Notes: generated from the letters alone by a model not told the origin. Shown: positions 22,501 to 31,166, counted from the stretch's first letter. The stretch is 64,000 nt of DNA from Methyloversatilis sp. (GCF_030698125.1 NZ_JAUYNV010000033.1:1-64000), one strand, 5' to 3'. Program-made: numbers and translations.

Positions 22501-22867
22501 GGCCGGCGAACAGGCCTCGACCGAAATGCGGCTGCGCGAACTCAAGGCGCTCGGCATAGCACTGTCGATCGATGATTTCGGCACCGGCTACTCGTCGCTG
22601 GCCTATCTGAAGCGTTTTCCGATCGACGTGCTGAAGATCGACCAGAGCTTCGTGCGCGACATCCCGCACGACCGCAATGACATGGAAATCGCCGCCACCA
22701 TCATCGCCATGGCGCACACGCTGAAAATGCGCGTGGTGGCCGAAGGCGTCGAAACCCCCGACCAGCTCGCATTCCTGAAAGAGCGCGACTGCGATGCCTG
22801 GCAAGGTTATCTGTTCAGCAAGCCGCTGCCCGGCGAAGAATTCGCCATGCGCTTCCTGCAGGGCTGA
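19526..22867 (+). CDS. REC-REC-PAS-GAF-PAS-GGDEF-EAL c-di-GMP protein
   Basis: 1113 aa. First REC has its acceptor in LLLTDLKLPDGSG. A second, degenerate REC (about 129-250) has VLLIDALPDE. Then PAS (about 260-380), GAF (about 400-560), PAS (about 565-680), GGDEF with intact LARLGGDEFVLL and EAL with intact EALVRW, DDFGTGYSS and QGYLFSKPL. Both synthase and phosphodiesterase active sites look complete, so the net activity cannot be called. It starts at the last base of the upstream regulator's stop and is the apparent output of the cluster together with the HD-GYP protein. Confidence 0.92.
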   Translation: MRILYAEDSEFDADLTQRALRGSGLEIEIAPTLENARQALAGGGFDLLLTDLKLPDGSGLELLAHVREHALPVAVVVLTGSGDGSSAIAALKAGADDYLIKSGPYLERLPRVLDAALLRHRSMSARCDRPIRVLCAESSLEDVELMRGHLLRHAPQIRLESTGGTDAVINRLQAGPEAAATFDVLLIDALPDETTGLDLVKLIRSERQLSLPIVMLAGQDSEQLASSALHLGVDDYLVKHPGYLFELPATLEKVHRRAELVLESERLNATNQRMSQLLAASPTIVYSLRLQDGEYQSSWVSENVTRMLGYTVAEVLAPGWWQAGLHAQDRDTALARSEGLSRDGHLSLDYRFKRRDGSEIWVRDELRRVGQSGDSGAEFVGSWTDISADKRAALIGEARAEVLDRIVAAEPLSVILEAIALRMQAIEPSTRVSIQLLHEVSGRLVNGAAPSLPERYLQAIEDVLPGPDMGSCGRSAWAGETVLVENVFEHPSWASHVELARLGGFSACWSVPYKDKDGRVLGTFALYHDTPCLPDAAQLELINDFSRITGLAVQKVRAAAALRQAGAVFESTRDGIFITDLNAQIVAVNRAFTHISGYSEFEAIGQTPRMLQSGRHDAQFYHVMWSAVLSRGTWQGEVWNRRKNGELYQQLLTISTVRNEAGAPSHYVAVMTDISQLKRSEAKLDYLAHHDPLTDLPNRLLMQSRIQHAIERAARNRCHLALLFIDLDRFKNVNDSLGHPAGDELLAAIAKRLRSRLREVDTLARLGGDEFVLLIEEMTVPEDAAIVAQMLIDLLTAPFSLSQGSEIYIGASIGISVFPDDGSNVTELIQHSDVAMYQAKEAGRGAFRFYTEAMSRAAQDRLHLDTRLRRALERGEFTLHFQPQVDMTSGRLTGAEALVRWIDPEEGVISPARFIPVAEETGLIVPIGEWVLRTACAQVRAWRDAGHVLTVAVNLSARQLQQADLAQRVAALMAEFGIGPDWLEFELTESMLAGEQASTEMRLRELKALGIALSIDDFGTGYSSLAYLKRFPIDVLKIDQSFVRDIPHDRNDMEIAATIIAMAHTLKMRVVAEGVETPDQLAFLKERDCDAWQGYLFSKPLPGEEFAMRFLQG

Positions 22868-23660
22868 TCAGCGCTGTGGTGAAGGCACACCGGCTTTGCC
22901 GACGGCGCGTGACGCCCTCAGCCACCCCGACTCCGCATACGCGGAGTCATGCGATCACCGCCTGGATCGCGGACGGGGTCCGCTCTACGAAAAACGTCGC
23001 GGAGGGTCGATGATGCGCCGGTTTTCGTAGGAGCCTGCCCCGCAGGCGATCCGGTCTCAAAGCACGCGGCATCACGTGATCGACATGCCTATCGCGGACA
23101 GGGTCCGCTCCTACGAAGGGCAACACCGTCGCGGTTTTCGCGGGAGCCGTCCCACGGTCGGCCCTGCATGGCCGGCCGGCTCTGCGGGCGGCGAGCGGTG
23201 CTCGCCGAAACCCCCGCGCCGCCACCGCAGGCGATTCCGGTCTCCGAACAAGCGCCGGCGCGTGATCAACCGCCCCATCGCGGACAGGGTCCGCCCCGAA
23301 GAACAGTGCTGCTGGTCGCGGAGTCGACGGTTTTCGTAGGAGCCTGCCCTGCAGGCGATTCCGGTCGCTGAACACACGCTGCCGCTTGACCAACGCGCCT
23401 ATCGCGGACAGGGTCCGCTCCTACGAAGGGCAACACCGTCGCGGTTTTCGCGGGAGCCGTCCCACGGTCGGCCCTGCATGGCCGACCGGCTCCCCGGGCG
23501 GCGCGGCGTGCTCGCCGAAACTCCCGCTCCGCCCCCGCAGGCGATTCCGGTCGCTGAACACACGATGCCGCTTGACCAACGCGCCTATCGCGGACAGGGT
23601 CCGCTCCTACGAAAGGCGGCACCGTCGCGGTTTCTCTGGGGGGCCGCTACGCTCGCGCGC
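22868..23660. repeat. Block of REP-type palindromes in nested tandem arrangement
   Basis: No gene. The core ATCGCGGACAGGGTCCGC, or a close variant, starts at 22966, 23091, 23277, 23401 and 23587, so the spacing alternates 125, 186, 124, 186. This is a roughly 310-nt composite unit repeated twice and a bit. Each core is a short hairpin read as GTAGGAGC-stem-GCGAT on the minus strand. Inverted modules on the plus strand (GTAGGAGCCTGCCCTGCAGG) occur near 23027 and 23335. Segments 23088-23182 and 23398-23492 are almost identical. The layout is that of BIME-like mosaic elements. Confidence 0.8.
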
Positions 23661-24320
23661 TCACCCCGCGATGTTCTTGTCCCGGAAGCGGCACAGGTCG
23701 GTGATGTTGCACTGGCCGCACAGCGGCTTGCGTGCGGTGCAGGTGTAGCGGCCGTGCAGGATGAGCCAGTGGTGGGCGTGGTCCATGAATTCCTTCGGGA
23801 CCACCTTGAGCAGCGCCTGTTCGACCGCGACGACGTCCTTGCCGGGCGCCAGGCCGATGCGGTTCGAAATGCGGAAGATGTGCGTATCGACCGCCATGGT
23901 CGGTTCGCCGAACACGATGTTCAGCACCACGTTGGCCGTCTTGCGGCCGACCCCGGGCAGCGCTTCGAGCGCGGCGCGGTCGTTCGGCACTTCGCCGCCA
24001 TGCTTCTCCAGAAGCTGGTGCGACAGTGACACGACGTTCTTGGCCTTGGCGCGGAACAGGCCGATGGTCTTGATGATGTCCTCGACCCCGGCTACGCCCA
24101 GGCTGACCATGGCTTCCGGCGTCGGCGCCACGGGAAACAGCCGGCGCGTGGCGACATTCACGCCCTTGTCGGTCGCCTGCGCCGACAGCACCACGGCGAC
24201 CAGCAGCTGGAATGGCGAGCCGTATTCGAGGTCGCTTTCCGGGTGCGGGTTGGCGGCGCGCCAGCGCTCGAACATCGTCTGGATGTCGGCGCGCGCGAGC
24301 TTGCTGACCCGTCCCCCCAT
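23661..24320 (-). CDS. nth: Endonuclease III (DNA glycosylase/AP lyase)
   Basis: 219 aa. Removes oxidised pyrimidines in base-excision repair. Helix-hairpin-helix LPGVGRKTANVVLN with the catalytic Lys, the downstream Asp in TMAVDTHIFR, and the C-terminal four-cysteine [4Fe-4S] cluster (CTARKPLCGQCNITDLC). The ATG at 24320 shares a base with the rnfE stop (TGATG), so nth is the last gene of the rnf operon, a common arrangement. Confidence 0.96.
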   Translation of the reverse strand: MGGRVSKLARADIQTMFERWRAANPHPESDLEYGSPFQLLVAVVLSAQATDKGVNVATRRLFPVAPTPEAMVSLGVAGVEDIIKTIGLFRAKAKNVVSLSHQLLEKHGGEVPNDRAALEALPGVGRKTANVVLNIVFGEPTMAVDTHIFRISNRIGLAPGKDVVAVEQALLKVVPKEFMDHAHHWLILHGRYTCTARKPLCGQCNITDLCRFRDKNIAG

Positions 24321-25012
24321 CAGGCCGACGCCGTATCCACCGGTGCGTGCGGTGCCGCCGGACGAGCCGCTGCGGCGCGCGCCACCCAGGCGTTGCGCGC
24401 GGCGATCAGCAGCCCGAGCAGGATGAAGGCGCCGGGCGGCAGGATCGCGATCAGCAGGCCGGGGTAGTCGTCACCCAGCACCTTGAGCGCCTGCGCGCCC
24501 GGAATGATCATGTCGATGCCCGAAAAAAGCGTACCCGCGCCAATCAGTTCGCGTGCGCCGCCCAGCAGCGCCAGCACCCACAGCAGGCCGACGCCCATCG
24601 CAGCGCCATCCCACGCGGCGGCCAGCGGCGAATTCTTTGCCGCGAAGGCTTCCACCCGCGCCAGCACGATGCAGTTGGTGACGATCAGCGGAATGAAGAT
24701 GCCCAGCACCAGATACAGCTCGTGCAGCCACGCGTTGAAGGCCAGGTCAAGGCAGGTGACCAGCGCCGCGATGATCAGGATGAATACGGGGATGCGGATT
24801 TCGTACGGAATCAGCGTGCGCAGCGCCGCCACGGCGCCGCTGGCCAGCGCCATCACCAGCACGGTCGCCAGCGCGAGGCTGACCGCATTGACCAGCGTGT
24901 TGCTGACGGCCAGCAGCGGACACAGGCCGAGCAGCTGCACCAGCGCGGTGTTGTTTTCCCACAGGCCCTTGCGACCGATGTCGCCGTAGGCCGTGCGTTC
25001 TTCAAGATTCAT
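24320..25012 (-). CDS. rnfE: Rnf electron-transport complex subunit E
   Basis: 230 aa inner-membrane protein of the ion-translocating ferredoxin:NAD oxidoreductase (Rnf/Rsx). Six predicted helices, with the family motifs ENNTALVQLLGLCPLLAVS and PLIVTNCIVLARVEAFA, paralogous to RnfA. It is separated from rnfG by about 200 nt containing a palindromic repeat pair, the largest gap in the operon. The C-terminus is Ala/Pro-rich. Confidence 0.95.
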   Translation of the reverse strand: MNLEERTAYGDIGRKGLWENNTALVQLLGLCPLLAVSNTLVNAVSLALATVLVMALASGAVAALRTLIPYEIRIPVFILIIAALVTCLDLAFNAWLHELYLVLGIFIPLIVTNCIVLARVEAFAAKNSPLAAAWDGAAMGVGLLWVLALLGGARELIGAGTLFSGIDMIIPGAQALKVLGDDYPGLLIAILPPGAFILLGLLIAARNAWVARAAAARPAAPHAPVDTASA

Positions 25013-25090
25013 CGTGAGCCCGTCCTGTTATTCACCGCGGATTGTCGCGGAAAGAGCGAATGAAGGTTGATCTGCAATCGGGCAAGCCGT

Positions 25091-25197
25091 GGCCCTCACC
25101 CCCGGCCCCTCTCCCGCTGAGGCGGGAGAGGGGAGTGGCGGCCTGATCCCTCTCCCGCATCAGCGGGAGAGGGTGGCGCGCAGCGCCGGGTGAGGGC
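25091..25197. repeat. REP-like inverted pair between rnfG and rnfE
   Basis: Two oppositely oriented palindromic modules: GGCCCTCACCCCCGGCCC with CTCTCCCGCTGAGGCGGGAGAG, then CCCTCTCCCGCATCAGCGGGAGAGGG with GGTGAGGGC. The same two modules occur, in the opposite order, inside the alaS reading frame at 62813-62924. The hairpins may affect stability of the rnf mRNA. Confidence 0.8.
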
Positions 25198-25219
25198 AAA
25201 GCGGGCGGCGATGCACGCA

Positions 25220-25981
25220 TCACTTGAACACCTCACCCGCCGATGCGCCGGTCGGCAGGCCGAAAAGCGCCTCGCGCGCCGGGGCGATCGCCGCCACGGC
25301 GCGCCCGGCAGCACGGACCACGGCGCGTGGTGAAATCGTGGCACCCGTCATGTAGGCGAAGTCGCCGCCGTCCTTGCGCACCGTCCAGTTGTCCGCCTGC
25401 GCGGTGTCACGGCCGGCGAACTGGGCGATCCACTTCGGCGCGGCGCGGTCCTTGGCCGGGTCGATGTAGTCGCCCAGACCGGGGGTTTCCTTGTGCGCGA
25501 CCACGCGCACGCCGCCCAGCGTGCCGTCGGCGCGCAGCGCGATCAGCAGGCGGATCGTGCCGCTGTAGCCGTCGGGCGCCTGCGCCTCGAACACCAGCGC
25601 CACCGGATCGGCGCCGCGTCGCGCGCGGTGCAGCGTGACCGGTCCGGCGATGCCCAGCGCCGGCAGCGTCGGCAGCTGCACGATGTCGGTCAGCAGCGCA
25701 TTGTCGTAGTCGCCCTGCGGCAGCACCTGGGCGATCAGCTCCAGCCGGCGCGCTTCGACCGATGCGCGGATCGGCTCGCGCGTGGCCTCGAAGGTGAGCG
25801 CCATCAGCGCGGTGAAGATGAGTGTGAAGGTGCCGAGCAGCAGGGCCGATCGAGCGGCGGTGCCCGCCGCGCTGGCCGGCGGTGTCAGTTCGTGCGGCGC
25901 CAGCCCGTTCGGTACCGCCTCGGCGGGTGCCTGGTCGGCCGCCGGTGGCGTCGCCGGGGTATCGCGCTCCGCGTCGCTCAT
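25220..25981 (-). CDS. rnfG: Rnf electron-transport complex subunit G (FMN-binding)
   Basis: 253 aa. Carries covalently bound FMN on a Thr in the motif FAYMTGATISPRAV. One N-terminal membrane anchor (about 50-70) precedes the periplasmic FMN domain. The ATG at 25981 overlaps the rnfD stop (CGATGAG); the 559-aa ORF-track version is an artefact running into rnfD. Oddity: a roughly 45-residue Ala/Pro-rich cytoplasmic N-terminal extension precedes the anchor. Confidence 0.93.
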   Translation of the reverse strand: MSDAERDTPATPPAADQAPAEAVPNGLAPHELTPPASAAGTAARSALLLGTFTLIFTALMALTFEATREPIRASVEARRLELIAQVLPQGDYDNALLTDIVQLPTLPALGIAGPVTLHRARRGADPVALVFEAQAPDGYSGTIRLLIALRADGTLGGVRVVAHKETPGLGDYIDPAKDRAAPKWIAQFAGRDTAQADNWTVRKDGGDFAYMTGATISPRAVVRAAGRAVAAIAPAREALFGLPTGASAGEVFK

Positions 25982-26994
25982 CGTGCGCCTCCGTCCGGCG
26001 GTTCGACCTTGTGGCCGAACACCGGCGGCTGGGTCTTGATGTCGATCAGCGGTACGCAGATGTTCAGCAGCAGCACCGCGAACGCGATGCCGTCCGGGTA
26101 GGCGCCGAAGGCGCGGATCAGCCACGCGATGAGCGCGATGCCCGCCGCGAAGATCAGTTTTCCGCGCGGCGTCGTGGCGCCCGACACCGGATCGGTGGCA
26201 ATGAAGAAGGCACCCAGCATGGTGCCGCCGGCCAGCAGGTGGAAGGCCGGGCTGGCGTAGTGCGATGGGTCGATCAGCCAGGCCACGCCGGACACCAGCG
26301 CCATGGCGCCGAGGAAGGCGGCCGGAATGTGCCAGGTGATGATGCGCAGCGCGAGCAGCAGCAGGCCGCCCGCGCCCCAGGCCAGCGCGACCCATTCCCA
26401 GCCGGCGCCGGCCACGTGACCGAAAGCCGGTGACTGCATCACGGCGGAGACATCGGCGTTGCCGAGCAGCCCGGTGCGCAGTGCGTCCAGCGGCGTGGCG
26501 CCGGTCACCGCGTCGAGCGCGCGCTCGCCGCCGAGCACCCAGTTGAGCTGTGTGGCGGCGTCGCTGCCCTGCAGTCCGGGCCACTGCGACATCAGCGCCG
26601 GAAAGCTGATGATCAGCACGCAATAGGCCAGCATGGCCGGGTTGAACGGGTTCTGGCCGAGGCCGCCATACAGGTGCTTGCCGATGATGATCGCGAACGA
26701 CGTGCCGATGACGATCATCCACCAGGGCAGCAGCGGCGGCAGGCAGACGGCGATCAGCCAGGCGGTGACCAGCGCGCTGCCGTCGCCGAGTGCGCGTGCC
26801 ACCGGGCGGCGGCGCAGTGACAGCATGGCCGCCTCGCAGGCCAGCGCGGTGGCGCTGGCGATCGCGATCTGCAGCAGCAGACCGATGCCGAACAGCCACA
26901 CCTGCATCGCGATGGCCGGCAGCATGGCGACGAGCACGGTCACCATGACGCGGCGTACGCTGGTGTTCTGGCGGAGATAGGGCGAGTTGTACAT
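25978..26994 (-). CDS. rnfD: Rnf electron-transport complex subunit D
   Basis: 338 aa inner-membrane subunit with covalent FMN on the Thr of DAVTGATPLDALR. Multiple hydrophobic helices, and the family motifs FNPAMLAY and TDPVSGATTPRGK are present. The start MYNSPYLRQNTSVRRVM is the usual beginning. About 100 nt separate it from rnfC upstream. Confidence 0.95.
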   Translation of the reverse strand: MYNSPYLRQNTSVRRVMVTVLVAMLPAIAMQVWLFGIGLLLQIAIASATALACEAAMLSLRRRPVARALGDGSALVTAWLIAVCLPPLLPWWMIVIGTSFAIIIGKHLYGGLGQNPFNPAMLAYCVLIISFPALMSQWPGLQGSDAATQLNWVLGGERALDAVTGATPLDALRTGLLGNADVSAVMQSPAFGHVAGAGWEWVALAWGAGGLLLLALRIITWHIPAAFLGAMALVSGVAWLIDPSHYASPAFHLLAGGTMLGAFFIATDPVSGATTPRGKLIFAAGIALIAWLIRAFGAYPDGIAFAVLLLNICVPLIDIKTQPPVFGHKVEPPDGGAR

Positions 26995-27091
26995 CGGAGT
27001 CCGTGGTGGTCGGCGGGGCAGCCGGGTCGCTAATGCCCGGGGCAGTAGCGGGTCAGTTCAGGGTTGTATGGGTTTGAGCTCAATTCCGGGC

Positions 27092-28765
27092 TCACTTGAC
27101 GGGCGCGTCGCTCCCGCTCAGTTCCGATGCGCGCTTGCGGCGTTCCTCTGCCGCGTCGATCTGCGCCTGCTGGGCCGGCGTCAGCGCATCGGTGTTCTTC
27201 GCCGCGACCGCCTCCTTCTGCGCCCTGGCGCGCGCCATGGCCGCTTCGATCAGCGCTTTCTTCGGGTCTTCGCCCGCGCTCGGCGCAACGTCGGCCGCCG
27301 GCGCTGCGCCGTCGGCCGGCTTGACTGCCGGCTTGGCGGCATTGCGGGCCGCCAGCTTGGCCGCCTTTTCTTCCTTTTCGCGGTCGGCGCGCCAGTTGCG
27401 GAATTCGAAGCGCTCGCGCGCCGAATCGGCGGCGTCCTTGTCGCGCTCGCGTGCCCAGATTTCGCTCTTGGCGTAGCGGTAGTAATCGACCAGCGGGATA
27501 TGCGACGGGCACACGTAGGCACAGCAGCCGCATTCGATGCAGTCGAACAGTTTGTATTCCTGTGCGCGGCCGAAATTGCGCGCGCGCGAATGCCAGTACA
27601 GCTCGAACGGTTGCAGGTCGGCCGGACAGGCGCGCGCGCACTCGCCGCAGCGTATGCAGGGCAGTTCAGGTTCCGGCGGCGCGAACAGCGTCGGCGACGA
27701 GGCGAGCAGGCAATTGGTGGCCTTGACCACCGGCGCGTCGATGTTCGGCAGCGGGATGCCCATCATCGGGCCGCCCATGATGAGCTTGTCGGTGTCGGGC
27801 TTGAGGCCGGCTGCGGCGAACAGGTGCGAAATCGGCGTGCCGATGGCGACGTCGAAATTGCGTGGGCGCTCGACGTTTCCGGTCACCGTGACGATGCGCC
27901 GGGTCAGTGGCTCGCCGTGCTCCAGCGCGCGCCACACGGCCAGCGCGGTGGCGACGTTGAAGCACTGCACGCCGAAGTCGGTCGAGCGGCTGCCGTGCGG
28001 TACCTCGATACCGGTCAGCACGCGGATCAGCTGCTTGGCGCCGCCAGCCGGGTAGCGCGTCGGCACCACGACGACTTCGAGCGAGGCGTGGCCCAGCGCC
28101 CGTGCGGCGGATTTCAGTGCAGCGGCGGCTTCGGGCTTGTTGTCCTCCAGCGCCACCAGCACCTGCTTAGCCGCCAGCATGCGCTGCATGATCAGCGCGC
28201 CGCGCAGGATGTTGCCCGGCTCGGCGCGCATCAGCATGTCGTCGCAGGTGATGAAGGGCTCGCACTCGGCGCCGTTGATCACCAGCGTGTCGGTGTGACC
28301 CGACTTGCCGGGGTTGAGCTTCAGGTGGCTCGGAAACACCGCGCCGCCCAGCCCCACCACGCCGGCATCGCGCAGGAAGTCGCGTATTTCGCCCGGCGCG
28401 GCGGCATGCCAGTCGAAAAGCTCGCGCTCGATCGCAGTGTCCAGCCCGTCCGGTTCGATCACGACGGCCGGCGACGACAGGCCCGACGCATGCGGCATCG
28501 GCCGCGGCTCGATGGCGACCACGCGGCCGGACGTGGGCGCATGCACCGCGCTCGACACATTGCCGTCGGGCGCGCCAATGCGCTGGCCGCCCAGTACCGT
28601 GCTACCCACGGTCACCAGCGGTCGCGGCGTGCCGCCGATGTGCTGGTGCAGCGGAATGACCAGCTGTGGCGGCAGCGCCAGCCGGGCGATCGGTTCGCGC
28701 GTCGACGCCGACTTGTTCGGATCGGGCTTGACGCCGCCGTTGAACGAAAAGAGCTTGTTCAGCAT
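27092..28765 (-). CDS. rnfC: Rnf electron-transport complex subunit C
   Basis: 557 aa peripheral cytoplasmic subunit that binds NADH/FMN and passes electrons to the cluster subunits. Glycine-rich nucleotide site GLGGAVFPSHLKL, Complex I 51-kDa-like domain, and two [4Fe-4S] motifs (CIRCGECARACP and CIECGCCAYVCPSHIP). The tail after about residue 460 is charged, Ala/Lys-rich and probably disordered, as in many gammaproteobacterial RnfC. It starts just after the rnfB stop. Confidence 0.96.
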   Translation of the reverse strand: MLNKLFSFNGGVKPDPNKSASTREPIARLALPPQLVIPLHQHIGGTPRPLVTVGSTVLGGQRIGAPDGNVSSAVHAPTSGRVVAIEPRPMPHASGLSSPAVVIEPDGLDTAIERELFDWHAAAPGEIRDFLRDAGVVGLGGAVFPSHLKLNPGKSGHTDTLVINGAECEPFITCDDMLMRAEPGNILRGALIMQRMLAAKQVLVALEDNKPEAAAALKSAARALGHASLEVVVVPTRYPAGGAKQLIRVLTGIEVPHGSRSTDFGVQCFNVATALAVWRALEHGEPLTRRIVTVTGNVERPRNFDVAIGTPISHLFAAAGLKPDTDKLIMGGPMMGIPLPNIDAPVVKATNCLLASSPTLFAPPEPELPCIRCGECARACPADLQPFELYWHSRARNFGRAQEYKLFDCIECGCCAYVCPSHIPLVDYYRYAKSEIWARERDKDAADSARERFEFRNWRADREKEEKAAKLAARNAAKPAVKPADGAAPAADVAPSAGEDPKKALIEAAMARARAQKEAVAAKNTDALTPAQQAQIDAAEERRKRASELSGSDAPVK

Positions 28766-28766
28766 G

Positions 28767-29345
28767 TCAGGCCGCTTCCTTCGCCGGCAGCGTTGCCGGC
28801 TGCACCTTCAGTTCGAACACCGGGTAGCGCCATTTCCAGCTCTCGACCGTTTCGGTCACCGGCACCATGTCGATGCAGTCGGCCGGGCAGGGCGGCACGC
28901 ACAGTTCGCAGCCGGTGCACAGGTCGCCGACGATGGTGTGCATCTGCTTGGCGGCGCCGACGATGGCGTCCACCGGGCAGGCCTGTATGCACAGGGTGCA
29001 ACCGATGCAGGTCGCCTCGTCGATGAGCGCAACCGACTTCGGTTTTTCGACGCCGTGTTCGGCATTGAGCGGCTTGTATTCGCGCCCCAGCAGGTCAGCC
29101 AGCTTGCGCACGCCTTCGTCGCCGCCCGGCGGGCACTGGTTGATGTCGGCGTCGCCGCCGGCGATCGCCGTGGCGTAGGGCTTGCAGCCGGGGTAGCCGC
29201 ACTGGCCGCACTGCGTCTGCGGCAGGATGGCGTCGATCTTGTCGACCAGCGGGTCGCCCTGCGTCTTGAACAGCACCGATGCGGCGCCCAGCGTGGCACC
29301 GAGCACCAGCGCCAGACCGGCCATGACGAGCAGCGCCGTGATCAC
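28767..29345 (-). CDS. rnfB: Rnf electron-transport complex subunit B (Fe-S)
   Basis: 192 aa. An N-terminal membrane anchor ([19 protein letters not shown]), the [13 protein letters not shown] cluster site and two ferredoxin-type motifs ([12 protein letters not shown] and [12 protein letters not shown]). The GTG at 29345 overlaps the rnfA stop. The longer ORF-track start lies inside rnfA in another frame and is rejected. Confidence 0.95.
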   Translation of the reverse strand: MITALLVMAGLALVLGATLGAASVLFKTQGDPLVDKIDAILPQTQCGQCGYPGCKPYATAIAGGDADINQCPPGGDEGVRKLADLLGREYKPLNAEHGVEKPKSVALIDEATCIGCTLCIQACPVDAIVGAAKQMHTIVGDLCTGCELCVPPCPADCIDMVPVTETVESWKWRYPVFELKVQPATLPAKEAA

Positions 29346-29920
29346 GAATCCAGCCCTGCAAAACCCATGAAGGCGAGGCTCATCAGGCCGGCCGTGATCA
29401 TGGCGATGGCGTTGCCGCGGAAGGGCGCGGGAATGTCGGCACCGTCGAGCCGCTCGCGGATGCTGGCGAACAGCACCAGCGCCAGCACGAAACCGGCGGC
29501 CGACGCGAAGCCGAACAGCAGCGATTCGAGCAGGTCGTGCGCCATCGATGCATTCAGCAGCGGCACGCCGAGCACGGCGCAGTTGGTCGTGATCAGCGGC
29601 AGGTAGATGCCCAGCACCTGATGCAGCAGCGGGCTGGTTTTCTGGATCACCAGTTCGGTCAGCTGCACGATGGCGGCGATCACCACGATGAAGCTCAGCG
29701 TCGACAGATAGCCGAGGTCGAAGGGCTTCAGCAGGAAGGTGTCGATCAGATAGCTGGTGCCGCACGCCAGCGTCAGCACGAACATCGTTGCCAGACCCAT
29801 GCCCACCGCGGTTTCAAGCTTCTTCGACACGCCCATGAAGGGGCACAGGCCGAGGATGCGCACGAACACCACGTTGTTCACCAGCGCGGCACCCAGCAGC
29901 AGATAGAGATAACTCGTCAT
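29342..29920 (-). CDS. rnfA: Rnf electron-transport complex subunit A
   Basis: 192 aa, six-helix inner-membrane subunit. Starts [32 protein letters not shown] and contains [12 protein letters not shown], both diagnostic, with the conserved Cys thought to hold an intramembrane Fe-S cluster with RnfE. It is the first gene of the operon rnfABCDGE-nth, so the promoter should lie in 29921-30070. Confidence 0.96.
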   Translation of the reverse strand: MTSYLYLLLGAALVNNVVFVRILGLCPFMGVSKKLETAVGMGLATMFVLTLACGTSYLIDTFLLKPFDLGYLSTLSFIVVIAAIVQLTELVIQKTSPLLHQVLGIYLPLITTNCAVLGVPLLNASMAHDLLESLLFGFASAAGFVLALVLFASIRERLDGADIPAPFRGNAIAMITAGLMSLAFMGFAGLDS

Positions 29921-30070
29921 GACAGGGCGAAGGTTCGCCAGGGTTTACTGCACGTCGCGGCACACGGTGCGCCGCGAAACCGCTGAATTATCCGTTAGTG
30001 CAGCGCAGCACTCAAGCTGCCGGCCCCCTGCGTGGCCGGTTATGGCGGCAAAACCCGGTCCCGACCCGCT

Positions 30071-30253
30071 TCAGAGAAAGGTCATCAGCCCGACACTCAG
30101 CACGCCGTAGATCGCGATCACGGTCAGGAAGTAGTTTTCGTCTTCCGCCCGCGTGACCTTGCGACCCATCACGAAAGAGCGCGCATACACCTCGCCCTTC
30201 ACGAAGGCATACACGGTGTAGATCGCGAGTGCGACGCCGATCAGCTTGAACAT
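30071..30253 (-). CDS. Small two-helix membrane protein, unassigned
   Basis: 60 aa from ATG 30253 (MFKLIGVALAIYTVYAFVKGEVYARS). Two hydrophobic segments flank a short basic/acidic loop (GRKVTRAEDENYF), and the C-terminus is hydrophobic. No named family recognised. It lies 14 nt after the YidB-like gene on the same strand, probably co-transcribed. The ORF-track entry joins it to an unrelated upstream frame. Confidence 0.6.
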   Translation of the reverse strand: MFKLIGVALAIYTVYAFVKGEVYARSFVMGRKVTRAEDENYFLTVIAIYGVLSVGLMTFL

Positions 30254-30267
30254 GCGCGCCGCCCGCC

Positions 30268-30681
30268 CTACTTGAGCAGGCCGCTCAGCATGCCGAGGGC
30301 GTTCTGCATCGTGTCGCCTTCCGGCACCTGACCGTTCGGCGTCAGCGTGTCGATCACCTGCGGCAGCAGCGCGCTCAGCCGGCCCGACACTTCCTGCGAC
30401 GACAGCCCGAGTTGCTGCGCGATCTGGCCGATCTGACCGCTGCCGAGCACCGACTGAAGCTGTTCGGGCGTGATCGGCAGGTTCTGTCCGGTGCCGACCC
30501 AGGACGACACCAGATCGCCCAGACCCTTGTCCTGGAAGGCGGCGATCAGCCCCTGCAGGCCGCCGGTCTGCGGGTTGTTGATCAGGCTCATCAAGATTTG
30601 CAGCAGCCCCGAACCCTGCGCGCCACTCTGGCCGGACAGCGCGCCGGCCACCTGACCTGCGATCGAATCGAACAGACCCAT
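30268..30681 (-). CDS. YidB-family (DUF937) protein
   Basis: 137 aa. Gly/Gln/Leu-rich with the family features MGLFDSIAGQVAG, GLGDLVSSWVGTGQNLPITPEQLQ and a C-terminal helical part. The function of the family is unknown. A GGAGA site precedes the ATG. Confidence 0.8.
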   Translation of the reverse strand: MGLFDSIAGQVAGALSGQSGAQGSGLLQILMSLINNPQTGGLQGLIAAFQDKGLGDLVSSWVGTGQNLPITPEQLQSVLGSGQIGQIAQQLGLSSQEVSGRLSALLPQVIDTLTPNGQVPEGDTMQNALGMLSGLLK

Positions 30682-30772
30682 GGTGTATCTCCAGAAACAA
30701 TGTTGAGGATGCGGGTCGCAGTGTAACGCCCTGCGTCCGGACCGCCGACCCGGGGCGACCGCTCCGGCCGCC

Positions 30773-31159
30773 TCACCCCATCAGGGCACCGGCATCGGCC
30801 AGCAGCGTGCGCAGCAGCGAGCGGTGGCAGTGCGCCTCATCAGCGCAGTAACAACCGACCGAAAAGTCGGTCCGGTGCGACAGCGCCGCCAGCAGTGCGA
30901 CTGTGTGCCGCGCTTGCGGCGCCGCCATTTCGGCGAGATATCGTTTCGAAAACGCAGGCCACTGCGCAGGCGATGGATCGGCCTTCCACTGCTTCAGCGT
31001 GTCGGCGGAAGGTGCCAGCGCCGGAAACCACAGGTCGTACCAGTCGCGCGCAGCGAGTTCGGCCTTCGGCACGCCGCGTGGCGGCCGCCGCACGGTGCCC
31101 AGTCGCAGTCCTTCGCCGGGCAGGCGCGGGCTGCCGAGTTTCACGATGAATACTGTCAC
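30773..31159 (-). CDS. DUF488-family protein
   Basis: 128 aa from GTG 31159 (VTVFIVKLGSPR). Characteristic WYDLWFPALAPS and SVGCYCADEAHCHRSLL, the Cys/His cluster of DUF488 proteins. Biochemical role unknown. It lies 7 nt after the enoyl-CoA hydratase-like gene and is likely co-transcribed with it. Confidence 0.75.
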   Translation of the reverse strand: MTVFIVKLGSPRLPGEGLRLGTVRRPPRGVPKAELAARDWYDLWFPALAPSADTLKQWKADPSPAQWPAFSKRYLAEMAAPQARHTVALLAALSHRTDFSVGCYCADEAHCHRSLLRTLLADAGALMG

Positions 31160-31166
31160 GCAGCGG

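Noticed and set aside
22966-23610. CRISPR-like regular repeats
   Set aside because: Repeats are palindromic REP hairpins with alternating 125/186-nt spacing and related, not unique, intervening sequence. No cas genes are nearby.
25982-26899. Extended RnfG with about 300 extra N-terminal residues
   Set aside because: The extension is the out-of-frame reading of rnfD. The ATG at 25981 overlapping the rnfD stop is the normal operon start.
26987-29026. 679-aa plus-strand ORF across rnfC and rnfB
   Set aside because: Antisense to intact Rnf genes with Fe-S motifs; no domain of its own.
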